From the NCBI RefSeq assembly GCF_964204645.1, contig NC_134029.1:12388850-12452849 (forward strand): DNA of 64,000 nucleotides, read 5' to 3'. Both the position numbers and the translations under genes were made by a program. The notes beneath the pieces are model-generated. The model was not told the DNA's origin, made no database searches, and saw only the letters and a list, made by a program, of their open reading frames with translations. Positions within the stretch are counted from its first letter, which is position 1, and every line of letters begins with the position of its first letter. The DNA is from Tubulanus polymorphus. Lineage: Eukaryota; Nemertea; Palaeonemertea; Tubulaniformes; Tubulanidae. Positions 39,246 through 52,500 of this stretch are shown here, piece by piece.

Positions 39246-40075
39246 ACTAGGGGTCCAGGGACACCATGCTCACTTGGGAAGTGGTTTCAAATGCTCTACA
39301 ATCTAACAATTCCAATACTTAACGCCCTCTAGTGACCATATACAAAAACCAATGACCTTGAAACCCACCACAATCATAGAACATGTGAGCAGCTATGATT
39401 TTGTAATTGATTGTGATAACAAAATATGCCTCGTTACCAATTTAATATGGAAATACTAAGTTATTCTACTATTCAACGCCCCCTGGTGACCATATGCAAA
39501 ACCCAATGGCCTTAAAACTCACCACAATCGTAGTACATGTCATGAAATACAACTTTGCAATTGATCATAGTAACAAAATATGCCTAGGTACCAATCTAAT
39601 AAGGAAATACTAAGCCATTCTACTATTCAACGCCCCCTGGTGACTATATGGAATAACTAATGTCCTTAAAAACTCACCACAATCATAGACGATGTCATGA
39701 TCTACAACTTTGCAATGGATCATGGTAACAAACTATGCCTAGGTACCAATCTAATAAGGAAAAACTAAGCTTTTCTACTATTCAACGCCCCGTGGTGACT
39801 ATATGGAATAACTAATGTCCTTGAAAACTCACCACAATCATAGACGATGTCATGAACTACAACTTTGCAATGGATCATGGTAACAAAATATGCCTTGGTA
39901 CAAATATAATATAGCAATACTAAGTTATTGTATAATTCAACGCCCCCTGATGGCCACATGCTAAAACTAATGACCTTGAAACTCACTAAAATCATAGAAC
40001 ACGTTATGGGCTACAACTTTCCAATTGAATATAGTAACACAATATGCTTAGGTATCAATTTAATGTGGAAAAACT
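39246..40075 (+). repeat. Tandem ~155 bp units with CTCF-like cores, array 2
   Basis: Five units; cores at 39323, 39479, 39631, 39786 and 39941 (152-156 bp apart), all of the CGCCC(C/T)CT(A/G)GTG.C type. It is preceded by a short unique junction (GGGGTCCAGGGACACC) with the minisatellite. Same arrangement as at 46.5 kb. Confidence 0.85.
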
Positions 40076-40660
40076 TTTTCCCACCTACGAATGAGTACTG
40101 ATGACACCAAGATGGCCGCCAATTGCGTCATAATTGGCTGATCAAAAATATAAATATATCCCAGGTATAAAACATCCCCCTCTAAAGAATACCCATCAGC
40201 AATTGCAATGAGAAATGGAAAACCAGTAGGAAGCTACAGGACCTAGAATTCGGGCCAAAATTGACATTTTTGGGCACTAAAAGGGTCATAGGACGGCCAT
40301 CTTGAGTCAGATCGACCCAATTTTCTTATGCTGATGGGCCTTTGGTAGATTCAAATATAAACGAAAGATCAAGGTAATTGATCAAAGCGTCTTCAAAATT
40401 TCCCAAGAAAACTTCGAAAATGTTTAAAAAGTGCTGATTTTGGCAAACAACAATGATTGCCAGTCGGCCATCTTGAATCTGAAAGGGCCAGTTTTTGGGC
40501 TGACGATGTGTCTAGGGTAGATACATGTATAAACCAAATATCAAGACATTACCTTGAAGCGTCTTCAAAACTTCCAAAAATAACTGGATTCCGTCTATGG
40601 ACGGACGGACGAAAAATGAACACAATAGCCCGCTGGGACTTAAGTCCCAAGTGGACTGAA
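40076..40660 (+). repeat. 575 bp dispersed repeat, copy 3
   Basis: Complete copy with hairpin tail GGGACTTAAGTCCC and CTGA end, directly followed by minisatellite. Confidence 0.8.
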
Positions 40661-42270
40661 AAAGAATTGTCGCGGGCGATAAAACCAAACTAATGAATTG
40701 TCGCGGGTGATAAAACCAAAATATTGAATTGTCGCGGGCGACAAAATCAAAAAAAAAATTGTCGCGGGCGACAAAAACAAAGTATAAAACCAAAATAATG
40801 AATTGTCGCGGGCGTCAAAACCAAAAACAAGAATTGTCGCAGGCGACAAAACCAAAATAATGAATTGTCACTGGAGATAAAACCAAAGTAATGAATTGTC
40901 GTGGGCGATAAAACCAAAATATTGAATTGTCGCGGGCGATAAAACCAAAATATTGAATTGTCGCGGGCGACAAAACCAAACTAATTAATTGCCGCGGGCG
41001 ACAAAACCAAAATAATGAATTGTCGCGGGTGATAAAACTAAAATAATGAATTGTCTCGGGCGACAAAACCAAAATAATGAATTGTCGCGGGCGATAAAAC
41101 CAAAATAATGAATTATCGCGGGCGATAAAACCAAAATATTGAATTGTCGCGGGCGATAAAAACAAAATAATGAATGTCGCGGGCGACAAAACCAAAATAT
41201 TGAATTGTCGCGGGCGACAAAACCAAACTAATGAATTGTCGCGGGTGATAAAACCTAACTAATGAATTGTCGCGGGCGATAAAACAAAAATATTGAATTG
41301 TCACGGGCGATAAAACCAAAATAATGAATTGTCTCGGGCGATAAAACCAAAATAATGAATTGTCGCGGGCGACAAAACCAAAATATTGAATTGTCGCGGG
41401 CGACAAAACCAAAAAAAATTGTCGCGGGCGACAAAAACAAAGTATAAAACCAAAATAATGAATTGTCGCGGTCGTCAAAACCAAAAACAAGAATTGTCGC
41501 GGGCGACAAAACAAAAATAATGAATTGTCGCTGGAGATAAAACCAAAGTAATGAATTGTTGTGGGCGATAAAACCAAAATATTGAATTGTCGCGGGCGAC
41601 AAAACCAAACTAATGAATTGTCGCAGGCGACAAAACCAAAATAATGAATTGTCGCGGGCGACAAAAGCAAAATGGTGAATTGTCCAGGCGACAAAACCAA
41701 AATGGTGAATTGTCGCGGGTGACAAAACCAAAATAATGAATTGTCGCGGGCGATAAAACCAAAATAATGAATCGTCGCGGGCGACAAAACCAAAAAAAAA
41801 ATTGTCGCGGGCGACAAAAACAAAATATAAAACCAAAATAATGAATTGTCGCGGGCGACAAAACCAAAAGAAGAATTGTCGCGGGCGACAAAACCAAAAT
41901 AATGAATTGTCGCTGGAGATAAAACCAAAGCAATGAATTGTTGTGGGCGATAAACCAAAATATTGAATTGTCGCGGGCGACAAAACCAAACTAATGAATT
42001 GTCGCGGGCGATAAAACCAAAATAATGAATTATCGCGGGCGACAAAACCAAAATATTGAATTGTCGCGGGCAACAAAACCAAAAAAAAATTGTCGCGGCG
42101 ACAAAACCAAAATAATGAATTGTCGCAGCCGACAAAACCAAAATGGTGAATTGTCCAGGCAACAAAACCAAAATGGTGAATTGTGGCGGGCGAAAAACCA
42201 AAATAATGAATTATCGCGGGCGATAAAACCAAAATAATGAATTGTCGCGGGCGACAAAATCAAAATCATT
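40661..42270. repeat. 32 bp minisatellite array 2 (~1.6 kb)
   Basis: About 50 units of the same 32 bp repeat. Internal larger periods exist: a stretch with AAAAAAAAATTGTCGCGGGC and an AAGTATAAAACC variant recurs near 40745, 41410 and 41800, suggesting that blocks of about 13 units were duplicated together. The long minus-strand frames here (up to 362 codons) read the repeat in all three phases and are not genes. Confidence 0.92.
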
Positions 42271-43318
42271 GTTTTCTCGCGTTATTTTAGTTTTGTCGTT
42301 TTGTCGTAATGTCGCCCTCATTTGCATATTCGTGTTTTTTTTAAATCTTATCAGCCACCATACTAAAGCCTTAAGGTCGTGTAAAACTCGATAAACACTT
42401 CAAGCGACACAGCGAACGATCTCCTTTCCCCCACAGCGAACGCTTACTCCGAATGTCAAGTGTGAGTCCAGCATACGGATACGAGTGTGTTTTATACTTG
42501 TATTTAGTAAATACCTTGTGGATTTGACAATGATCGGTATGTACTGTAGGAAATATAGAGCATTGATGGTATTGATATGGAGGCCCGCGGCCGAATAAAG
42601 TAATATATTCTTTTATTTTGATACCTCGTCGACATAACAGCTTTTCTCCGCTATATCTCTTCGGCGTGTTTAGTTTAGGCCTACGACTCCCCGGTACACT
42701 TATGATTTATCTTTGTAAAAACACGGTAAATTTGGTAAAGAAAAATAGGTATTGCTAAATTAACTGCTTGACGCCCTCAGCCATATCACTGGTAGTAATA
42801 AATTAATTTGTACTCGATTTGATTCTCAGAATGAGGAGAAACTCGCAGCTGATTCCCGGAACGACGATGTAGTGACACACGTCGATTTGTCGATGTTTAC
42901 GGCTCGACAGTGCTTTTAAAATCTAAAGTAGTAAATTTCCTGTGTATTGGTATTATAATTTGATGAGGAAAATGGGTTATTGTTAAAATTAGTTTTTAAA
43001 AACCGCGACAGAATGTGCAATCTTTCGGTAATAAATTTGTTAATTTATGCTTGAATTGATAATCGATGTGACAAGAAACGTGCGGTAGATTTCGGAAAGA
43101 CGACTTAGAAAAACATGTCGGCTCGTTGAATGGGGCTCAATTTTCGATGTTTACGGCCCGACAGTGCTTTTGTAACGTTGATTCTTAAAAATTCGCACGG
43201 AGTATTTGTAGATCGAAGTGAGCTGAATGATATCAAACGGATCGTATCGGCAACAGCGGTAATGTAAAAAAGCCTATGTACTTTTGACAAAAAATGTGTG
43301 GAAAAAAATAATAATAGA
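42271..43318. repeat. Composite block U1, copy 1
   Basis: Non-coding block found again at 44930-45832, 51166-52500 and 53985-55231. Landmarks are AGCGACACAGCGAACGATC, ATTTGACAATGATCGGTATG, GCCCGCGGCCGAATAAAGTA and ACCTCGTCGACATAACAGC. It lies before an RT fragment each time. It may be the 5' or 3' region of the same retroelement. Confidence 0.75.
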
Positions 43319-43806
43319 TATAGCTGCAAAGCAGCGATAACGGGTTTTCTGCACAGTCTTTGAATCCTGTTCAATGGTTAACACAGTTTTATAAGAGGAA
43401 GCTCGACAAACAGTCAATTAGACCTTCTTGAAACCATGGACAACTGGACTTGATGTCCTATTTGACTCTGGAAAATCGACTGTTAGGCGATAATTACCCT
43501 TTATGATTTCGACAAAGCATTTGATAAGGTACAACATCAGCCATTACTAAACAAAGCTATTAGGAAACAGTATCAATGATAGGTTGCCGAAATGGCTCAG
43601 CATTATATCTGAACGAAAACTTGTAGCCAAAATCAACGGAACGCCTCATCTTGGAATAAATCGGTCTAACTAGTGGAGTCACGCAAGGTAGTATCCTAAG
43701 TCGTCTTCTAATGTCCTGACAAATGACATACACAGTAATCCAAAATATACCAGACCGAGTAAATTTCCAAAACGACCTTAACACGTTGCTCGACCAAAAA
43801 ACTTAA
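43319..43806 (+). pseudogene. RT fragment repeat, copy 2
   Basis: Same fragment as at 38578, with an extra block after GTTCAATGG (ACAGTTTTATAAGAGGAAGC...) that is shared only with the copy at 52501 and is therefore probably closer to the original element. Confidence 0.75.
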
Positions 43807-44301
43807 TGATCCGACAAGAAAATCTTGTACGCTTTTTGTTTGAACCAAAACTTTTCTTCATTCTGAAAGCTATGTTATTGTTGAAATGAAAAACTCTTTG
43901 TCCCGGCAAAAAATTTGGTTGAGCGAAAACAATTTTTTCGAACGAATGTTTGAATGAAAACAATTCTGTTCGATTGAACAAAATACTTAATACTTTTGGT
44001 TCGGAGAAAAAACTTTTTACAATATACTTGTTCGAACGAAAAACTTAATGTTCTGACAAGAAAATTCTGTTCAAATTTAAGCGATTCTGTTAGATCGGAC
44101 GATTGTTCAAACGAAAAAACCTTTTGTTTCAACAAAAAAGTTTGTTCAACTTTGTTCTAACGATTTTTTTCAAATTGGTTCAATCGAACAGAATATTATT
44201 GGTTCGAACGAAATAAATTTTGTTCCGTAGAAAGAATTTACAAGCGAAAGGTCTTTTGAACGAGAAAAAAGATATTTCTGGGGCTCCTCAGTAACTCAAA
44301 G
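43807..44301. repeat. Block U2, TTCGAACGAAAA-rich, copy 1
   Basis: Irregular short repeats of GTTCGAACGAAAA / GTTCAATCGAACA type, both orientations mixed. Also at 52987-53486 and 55604-56140. Non-coding; always follows the longer RT fragments. Confidence 0.7.
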
Positions 44302-44628
44302 CCGGACGTAGGTTGGCCTTGTGACGCGATGCGATCCTCGCGTTGCATCGCAAGTTTCGGTGCAAATCGGTTGCGATACGATTGTCAGCGACTGTGTGCG
44401 ACTAGTTTCTGCCAGTCGCAAGAGCACGTAGGTCGGTTGTGACAGTCGTGTCGCGTTGCAGAAAGTAGAACACGTGCGACTCCTTGTCACTGGCGTTGCT
44501 GACAGTCACAACCTGTTGCAAGGGAGCGTAGGTCGATGAGTCGTTGCGACACAATCGTCGCTGGTGGTCGCAGTGAATGGCCTCGCAGTGAGTCACAAGC
44601 CATCGCAAGGCCGACCCACCCCCGGCTT
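44302..44628. mobile_element. MITE-like element U3, TTAA-type insertion, copy 1
   Basis: Imperfect inverted ends GCCGGACGTAGGTTGGCCTT / AAGGCCGACCCACCCCCGGC; the interior is rich in GTCGCAA/TTGCGAC motifs. The second copy at 53487 is flanked by TTAA on both sides. The site without it is visible near 56137. Confidence 0.65.
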
Positions 44629-44929
44629 AGGTCATAGGAATTAAAGAAATACCAGTTTCATTTATGATGAAAAGTCTGGCTTATAAAGCTGTCTGCTCAG
44701 ACGAAATTTTCAAAAAATCTTCATTTTTGTCAATAAAATTGATAATTGTGATTGATCGTTACAAGTCAGAACCAGTAAATCACTAATTAACATGCACTTT
44801 AATAAATCTGATTCCTCCTTTACAGTGAACTTAGCTTTTACCTAGTAGAGGCTACTAGCCTATGTAGGCCTATGTATATGCGTAGGCCTAACATCCGGAC
44901 AGATTGGTCGTGGGCCTATTGAATAACAA
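44629..44929. repeat. Linker block between U3 and U1
   Basis: Non-coding; repeated at about 53811-54080. Landmarks are AAAAGTCTGGCTTATAAAGC and CTACTAGCCTATGTAGGCCT. Confidence 0.6.
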
Positions 44930-45832
44930 CCCTCCTAAATGTCGAAAATTTTGTTTTGAAGTTCAATCCAATGAGTCCGTTAATAAACGCAACAATTATA
45001 CTGTGTTTGTTTGAGACAGTAAAGCTCAATACCGGTAGGCCTAAAGCCACGTAAAACTCGATAAACACTTCAAGCGACACAGCGAACGATCTCCTTTCCC
45101 CCACAGCGAACGCTTACTCCAAATTTCAAGTGTGACTCCAGCATACGGACAGGAGTGTGTTATATACTTGTATTTAGTAAATACCTTGTGCATTTGACAA
45201 TGATCGGTATGTACTGTAGGAAATATAGAGTATTGATGGTATTGATATAGAGGTTGAAGCCCGCGGCCGAATAAAGTAATGTATTATTTTATTTTGATAC
45301 CTCGTCGACATAACAGCTTTTCTCCGCTATATCTCTTCGGCGTGTATACTTTAGGCCTACGACTCCCCGGTACACTCATGATTTATCTTAGTAAATACAC
45401 GGTTAATTTGGAAAAGAAAAATAGGTATTGCTAAATTAACTGCTTAACGCCCGCAGCCAAATCACTGGTAGTAATAAATTAATTTGTACTCGATTTGATT
45501 CTCAGCCCCGGAACGACGATGTAGTGACACACGTCGATTTGTCGATGTTTGCGGCTCGACAGTGCCTTTAAAATCTAAAGTAGTAAATTTCCTGTGTATC
45601 AGTAATATAATTTGATGAGGAAAATGGGTTACTGTTAAAATTAGTTTTTTTTAGACCGCGACAGAATGTGCAATCTTTCGGTAATAAATTTGTTAATTTA
45701 TGCTTGAATTGATAATCGATGTGACAAGAAACTCGCGGTAGATTTCGGAAAGACGACTTAGAAAAACATGTCGGCTCTTTGAATGGGGCTCAATTTTCGA
45801 TGTGGAAAAAAAAATAATAATAATAATAAATA
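44930..45832. repeat. Composite block U1, copy 2
   Basis: Same landmarks as the copy at 42271, with a small deletion near 45507 and loss of the part before the RT fragment. Confidence 0.7.
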
Positions 45833-46196
45833 TAGCTGCAAAGCAGCGATAACGGGTTTTCTGCACAGTCTTAGAATCCTATTCAACGGTGGATTTCAAC
45901 AAAGCATTTGATAAGGCTCAACATCAGCCATTACTAAACAGGCTATTAGGAAACAGTATCAATGATAGGTCGCCCAAATGGCTCAGCAGTTATCTCTGAA
46001 CGGAAACTTGTAACCAAAATCAACGGAACGCCTCATCTTGGAATGAGACGGTCTAACTAGTGGAGTAACGCAAGTTAGTATCCTACGTCGTCTTCTGTTT
46101 AATGTCCTGACAAATGACATACACAGTAATCCAAAATATACCAGACCGAGTAAATTTCCAAAACGACCTTAACACACTGTTCGACCAAAAAACTTA
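45833..46196 (+). pseudogene. RT fragment repeat, copy 3
   Basis: Closest to the copy at 38578: same short version lacking the extra block, and followed in the same way by minisatellite. This supports duplication of the whole 38.6-42.3 kb segment. Confidence 0.75.
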
Positions 46197-46203
46197 ATGT
46201 TCC

Positions 46204-46446
46204 GACAAAACCACGGGCGACAAAACCAAAATATTGAATTGTCACGGGCGATAAAACCAAAATAATGAATTTTCGCGGGCGATAAAACCACAATAATGAA
46301 TTGTCGCGGGCGTTAAAACCAAAATATTGAATTTTCGCGGGCGATAAAACCAAAATAATGAATTGTCGCGGACGGCAAAAACAAAATATTGAATTGTTGC
46401 GTGCGACAAAACCAAAATAATGAATTGTCGGGGGCGACAAAACCAA
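46204..46446. repeat. 32 bp minisatellite array 3
   Basis: About seven units, nearly in register with 38936-39245, including the same odd variants (CGTTAAAACC, GTTGCGTGCGAC). Confidence 0.9.
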
Positions 46447-47275
46447 ACTAGGGGTCCAGGGACACCATGCTCACTTGGGAAATGGTTTCAAATGCTCAAC
46501 AATCTAACAATTCCAATACTTAACGCCCTCTAGTGACCATATACAAAAACCAATGACCTTGAAACCCACCACAATCATAGAACATGTGAGCAGCTTTGAT
46601 TTTGTAATCGATTGTGATAACAAAATATGCCTCGTTACCAATTTAATATGGAAAACTAAGTTATTCTACTATTCAACGCCCCCTGGTGACCATATGCAAA
46701 ACCCAATGACCTTAAAACTCACCACAATCGTAGTACATGTCATGAAATACAACTTTGCAATTGACCATAGTAACAAAATATGCCTAGGTATCAATCTAAT
46801 AAGGAAATACTAAGCCGTTCTACTATTCAGCGCCTCCTGGTGACTATATGGAATAACTAATGTCCTTAAAAGCTCACCACAATCATAGACGATGTCATGA
46901 ACTACAACTTTGCAATGGATCATGGTAACAAACTATGCCTAGGTACCAATCTAATAAGGAAAAACTAAGCTTTTCAACTATTCAACGCCCCCTGGTGTCT
47001 ATATGGAATAACAAATGTCCTTAAAAACTCACCACAATCATAGAAGATGTCATGAACTACAACTTTGCAATTGATCATGGTAACAAAATATGCCTTGGTA
47101 CAAATATAATATAGCGTTACTAAGTTATTGTATTATTCAACGCCCCCTGATGGCCACATACAAAAACCAATGACCTTGAAACTCACGAAAATCATAGAAC
47201 ACGTTATGGGCTACAACTTTCCAATTGAATATAGTAACACAATATGCTTAGGTATCAATTTAATGTGGAAAAACA
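46447..47275 (+). repeat. Tandem ~155 bp units with CTCF-like cores, array 3
   Basis: Five units, a close duplicate of 39246-40075, starting with the same junction GGGGTCCAGGGACACC. Confidence 0.85.
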
Positions 47276-47800
47276 TTTTCCCACCTACGAATGAGTACTG
47301 ATGACACCAAGATGGCCGCCAATTGCGTCATAATTGGCTGATCAAAAATACCTGTCCCAGGTATAAAACATCAGCAATTGCAATGAGAAATGGCAAACCA
47401 AATTGACATTTTTCGGCACTAAAAAGGTCATAGGACGCCATCTTGAGTCAGATCGACCCAATTTTCTTATGCTGATGGGCCTTTGGTAGATTCAAATATA
47501 AACGAAAGATCAAGGTAATTGATCAAAGCGTCTTCAAAATTTCCCACGAAAACTTCGAAAATGTTTAAAAAGTGCTGATTTTGGCAAACAACAATGGCTG
47601 CCAGTCGACCATCTTGAATCTGACAAGGCCAGTTTTTGGGATGTGTCTAGGGTAGATACATGTATAAACCAAATATCAAGACATTACCTTGAAGCGTCTT
47701 CAAAACTTCCCGAAATAACTGGATTCCGTCTATGGATGGACGGATGGACGAAAAGTGAACGCAATAGCCCGCTGGGACTAAAGTCCCAAGTGGACTGAAA
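47276..47800 (+). repeat. 575 bp dispersed repeat, copy 4
   Basis: Duplicate of 40076-40660 with two internal deletions (near 47365 and 47398) and the same CTGA end. Confidence 0.8.
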
Positions 47801-50800
47801 AAGAATTGTCACGGGCGACAAAACCAAACTAATGAATTGTCGCGGGTGATAAAATCAAAATATTGAATTGTCACGGGCGACAAAACCAAACTAATGAATG
47901 GTCGGGGGCGATAAAACCAAACTATGAATTGTCGCGGGCGATAAAACAAAAATATTGAATTGTCGCGGGTGATAAAACCAAAATATTGAATTGTCACGGG
48001 CGATAAAACCAAACTATGAATTGTCGCGGGCGATAAAACAAAAATATTGAATTGTCGCGGGCGATAAAACCAAAATAATGAATTGTTTCGGGCGACAAAA
48101 ACAAAATATTGAATTGTCACGTGCGACAAAACCAAAATAATTAATTGTCGCAGGCGACTAAACCAAAAGAAGAATTGTCGCGGGGGACAAAACCAAAATA
48201 TTGAATTGTCACGTGCGACAAAACCAAAGTAATGAATTGTCGCGGGCGAAAAACCAAAATAATCAATTGTTGCGGGCGATAAAACCAAAATAATGAATTC
48301 TCGGGGGCGACAAAACCACAAAAAAAAATTGTCGCGGGTGACAAAAACAAAAGATAAAACCAAAATAATGAATTGTCGCGGGCGACAAAACCAAAATAAT
48401 GAATTGTCCATGGCGATAAAATCAAAGTAATGAATTGTCGTGGGTGATAAAACCAAAATATTGAATTGTCGCGGGCGACAAACCCGAACTAATGAATTGT
48501 CGCAGGCGACAAAACCAAAAGAAGAATTGTCGCGGGGGACAAAACCAAAATATTGAATTGTCACGTGCGACAAAACCAAAATAATGAATTGTTGCGGGCG
48601 AGAAAACCAAAATAATGAATTGTTGCGGGCGATAAAACCAAAATAATGAATTGTCTTGTGCGACAAAACCAAAATAATGAATTGTTGCTGGAGATAAAAC
48701 CAAAGTAATGAATTGTGGCGGGCGATAAAACCAAAATATTGAATTGTCGCGGGAGACAAAACCAAACTAATGAATTGTCACGGGCGACGAAACCAAAAAA
48801 ACGAATTGTCGGGGCGACAAAACCAAAATAATGAATTGTCGCGGGCGACAAAACCAAAATGGTGAATTGTCCAGGGGACAAAACCGAAATGGTGAATTGT
48901 CGTGGGCGACAAAACCAAAATAATGAATTGTCGCGGACGATAAAACCAAAATAATGAATTGTCGCTGGCGATAAAACCAAAATAATGAATTGTCTCGGGC
49001 GATTAAATCAAAATAATGAATTGTCGCGGGCGACAAAACCAAAAAAATAATTGTCGCGGGCGACAATACCAAAATGATGAATTGTCGCTGGAGATAAAAC
49101 CAAAGTAACAAATTGTCGCGGGCGATAAAACCAAAATATTGAATTGTCGCGGGCGACAAAAACAAAATATTGAATTGTCGCGGGCGACAAAAACAAAATA
49201 TTGAATTGTCGCGGGCGACAAAAACAAAATATTGAATTGTCGCGGGCGACAAAACCAAACTAATGAATTGTCGTGGGCGACAAAACCAAAAAAAAGATTG
49301 TCGCGGGCGACAAAACCAAAATGGTGAATTGTCGCGGGCAACAAAACCAAAAAAAATTGTCGCGGACGTCAAAAACTAAATATTAAAAAAAAATAATGAA
49401 TTGTCTCGGGCGACAAAACCAAAAAGAAGAATTGTCGTGGGCGACAAAACCAAAAAGAAGAATTGTCGCGGGCGACAAAACCAAACTAATGAATTGTCGC
49501 GGGCGACAAAACCAAAAAAAGAATTGTTGCGGGCGACAAAACCGAAAGAAATTGTCGTGGGCGACAAAAACAAAATATAAAACCAAAATAATGAATTGTC
49601 GCGGGCGATAAAATCGTAATAATGAATTGTCGCGGGCGATAAATCCAAAATAATGAATTATTGCGGGCGACAAAACCAAAATAATGAATTATCGCGGGCG
49701 ATAAAACCAAAATATTGAATTGTCGCGGGCGACAAAACCAAAAAAAAAATTGTTGCGGGCGACGAAACCCAAAAAAAATTGTCGCGGGCGACAAAAACAA
49801 AATATAAAACCAAAATAATGAATTGTCGCGGGCGACAAAACTAAAAATAAGGATTGTCGCGGGCGACAGAACCAAAATAATGAATTGTCGCTGGCGATAA
49901 AACCAAAATAATGAATTGTCGCTGGCAATAAAACCAAAAACATTGAATTGTCGCGTGGGACAAAACCAAAATATTGAATTGTCGCGGGCGACAAAACATA
50001 ACTAATGAATTGTCGCGGGCGATAAAACCAAAATAATGAATTGTCGCGGGCGATAAAACCAAAATAATGAATTGTCGCTGGCGATAAAACCAAAATATTG
50101 AATTGTCGCAGGTGATAAAAACAAAACATTGAAGTGACGCAGGCGATAAAACCGGGACAAAAAAATATTGTCGCGGGCGATAAAACCAAAATAATGAATT
50201 GTCGCGGGCGATAAACCCAAAATATTGAATTGTCGTGGGCGACAAAACCAAAATATTGATTTGTCGCGGGTGACAAAACCAAATTAATGAATTGTCGCGG
50301 GCGATAAAACCAAAATAATCAATTGTTCCGGGCGATAAAACCAAAATAATCAATTGTTCCAGGCGACAAAACCAAAATATTGATTTGTCGCAGGTGACAA
50401 AACCAAATTAATGAATTGTCGCGGGCGATAAAACCAAAACAATGAATTGTCGCGGGCGATAAAACCAAAAAATTGAATTGTCGTGGGCGACAAAACCAAA
50501 ATACTGATTTGTCGCGGGTGACAAAACCAAATTAATGAATTTTCGCGGGCGATAAAACCAAAATATTTAATTGTCGCGGGCGATAAAACCAAAATCTTGA
50601 ATTGTCGCGGGCGACAAAACCAAAATATTGAATTGTCGCGGGCGACAAAACCAAACTAATGAATTGTTGCGGGCGATAAAACCAAAATAATGAATTGTCG
50701 CGGGCGATAAAACCGCGACCAAAAAAAAATTGTCGCGGGCGATAAAACCAAAATAATGAATTGTCGCGTGCGACCATACCAAAATAATGAATTGTCGCGG

Positions 50801-51165
50801 GCGATAAAACCAAAATAATGAATTGTCGCGGGCGATAAAACCAAAATAATGAATTGTCGCGGGCGATAAAACCGCGACCAAAAAAAAATTGTCGCGGGCG
50901 ATGAAACCAAAATAATGAATTGTCGCGTGCGACCATACCAAAATAATGAATTGTCGCGGGCGATAAAACCAAAATAATGAATTGTCGCGGGCGATAAAAC
51001 CAAAATATTGAATTGTCGTGGGCGACAAAACCAAAATATTGATTTGTCGCGGGTGACAAAACCAAATTAATGAATTGTCGCGGGCGACAAAATCAAAATA
51101 ATGAGTTGTCGCGGGCGATAAAACCGAAATAATGAATTGTCGCGGGCGACAAAACCAAAATTATT
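47801..51165. repeat. 32 bp minisatellite array 4 (~3.4 kb)
   Basis: About 105 units. A higher-order period is visible at 50710-51060, where a block of about five units including CGCGACCAAAAAAAAATTG and GTGCGACCATACC occurs twice almost identically. The array ends with ...ATTATTGTTTTGTCGCGTTA at 51165, as at 42270. The open frames are repeat artefacts. Confidence 0.92.
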
Positions 51166-52500
51166 GTTTTGTCGCGTTATTTTAGTTTGTCGTTTTGTCA
51201 TAATGTCGCCCTCATTTGCATATACGTGTTTTTTTACGCATGGCCCTTATCAGCCACCATACTAAAGCCTTAAGATCGCGTAAAACTCGATAAACACTTC
51301 AAGCGACACAGCGAACGATCTCCTTTCCCCTACAGCGAACGCTTAACCTAGTGAGGCTACTAGCCTATGTAGGCCTATGTATATGCGTAGGCCTAACATC
51401 CGGACAGATTGGTCGTAGGCCTATTGAATTTAACAACCCACCTAAATATCGTAAATTTTGTTTTGAAGTTCAATCCAATGAGTCCGTTAATAAACGCAAC
51501 AATTGTACTGCGTTTGTTTGATACAGTAAAGCTCAGTACCGGTAGGCCTAAAGCCGCGTCAAACTCGATAAACACTTCAAGCGACACAGCGAACGATCCC
51601 TTTCCCCCACAGCGAACGCTTACTCCGAATGTCAAGTGTGAGTCCAGCATACGGATAGGAGTGTGTTATATACTTGTATTTAGTAAATACCTTGTGCATT
51701 TGACAATGATCGGTATGTACTGTAGGAAATATAGAGTATTGATGGTATTGATATAGAGGTTGAAGCCCGCGGCCGAATAAAGTAATGTATTATTTTATTT
51801 TGATACCTCGTCGACATAACAGCTTTTCTCCGCTATATCTCTTCGGCGTGTTTACTTTAGGCCTACGACTCCCCGGTACACTCATGATTTATCTTAGTAA
51901 ATACACGGTTAATTTGGAAAAGAAAAATAGGTATTGCTAATTTAACTGCTTGACGCCCACAGCCAAATCATTGGTAGTAATAAATAAATTTGTACTCGAT
52001 TTGATTCTCATGATGAGGAGAAACTCGCAGCTGATCCACGGAACGACGATGTAGTTACACACATCGATTCGTCGATGTTTACGGCTCGACAGTGCTTTTA
52101 AAATCTAAAGTAGTAAATTTCCAGTGTATCGGTAATATGATTTGATGAGGAAATTTGGGCTATTGTTAAAATCACTTTTTGAAGACCGCGACTGAATTTG
52201 AAGTCTGCGGCAATAAATTAGTTCATTTATACTTGAATTGATAATCGAAGTGACAGTCGGCCTGCGGGTTGATTTCGGGATGACGACTCGAAAAACATGT
52301 CGCCCCATTGAATGGGGCTAAATTTTCGATGTTTACGGCCCGACAGCGCTTTTGTAACGATGATTCGTGAAAAAACACGCGGGCTATTTGTAGATCTCAG
52401 TGAGCTGAACGATATTATATGGATTGTATATGAAACAGTGGTAAGGTAACAAAGCCTATGTGCTTTTGGTAAAAATAGTGTGGAAGAAAATAATAATAAA
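51166..52500. repeat. Composite block U1, copy 3
   Basis: Begins like 42271, but after about 180 bp jumps to the GAGGCTACTAGCCTATG linker and restarts, indicating recombination between U1 copies. Confidence 0.7.

Noticed and set aside
41113-42201. Long minus-strand open frames of up to 362 codons (also 47809-48765, 48767-49372, 49689-50353, 50532-51065)
   Set aside because: They translate the 32 bp minisatellite; all three phases are open and give the same WFYRPRQFI / LVLSPATIHY text. No independent sign of coding.
40661-42270. CRISPR-like direct repeats
   Set aside because: No unique spacers: the whole unit repeats and varies by point changes. The context is an animal genome.
43560-44135. 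Minus-strand frames over RT and U2 blocks
   Set aside because: Run across block borders and are not conserved between copies; the coding signal (RT motifs) is on the plus strand.
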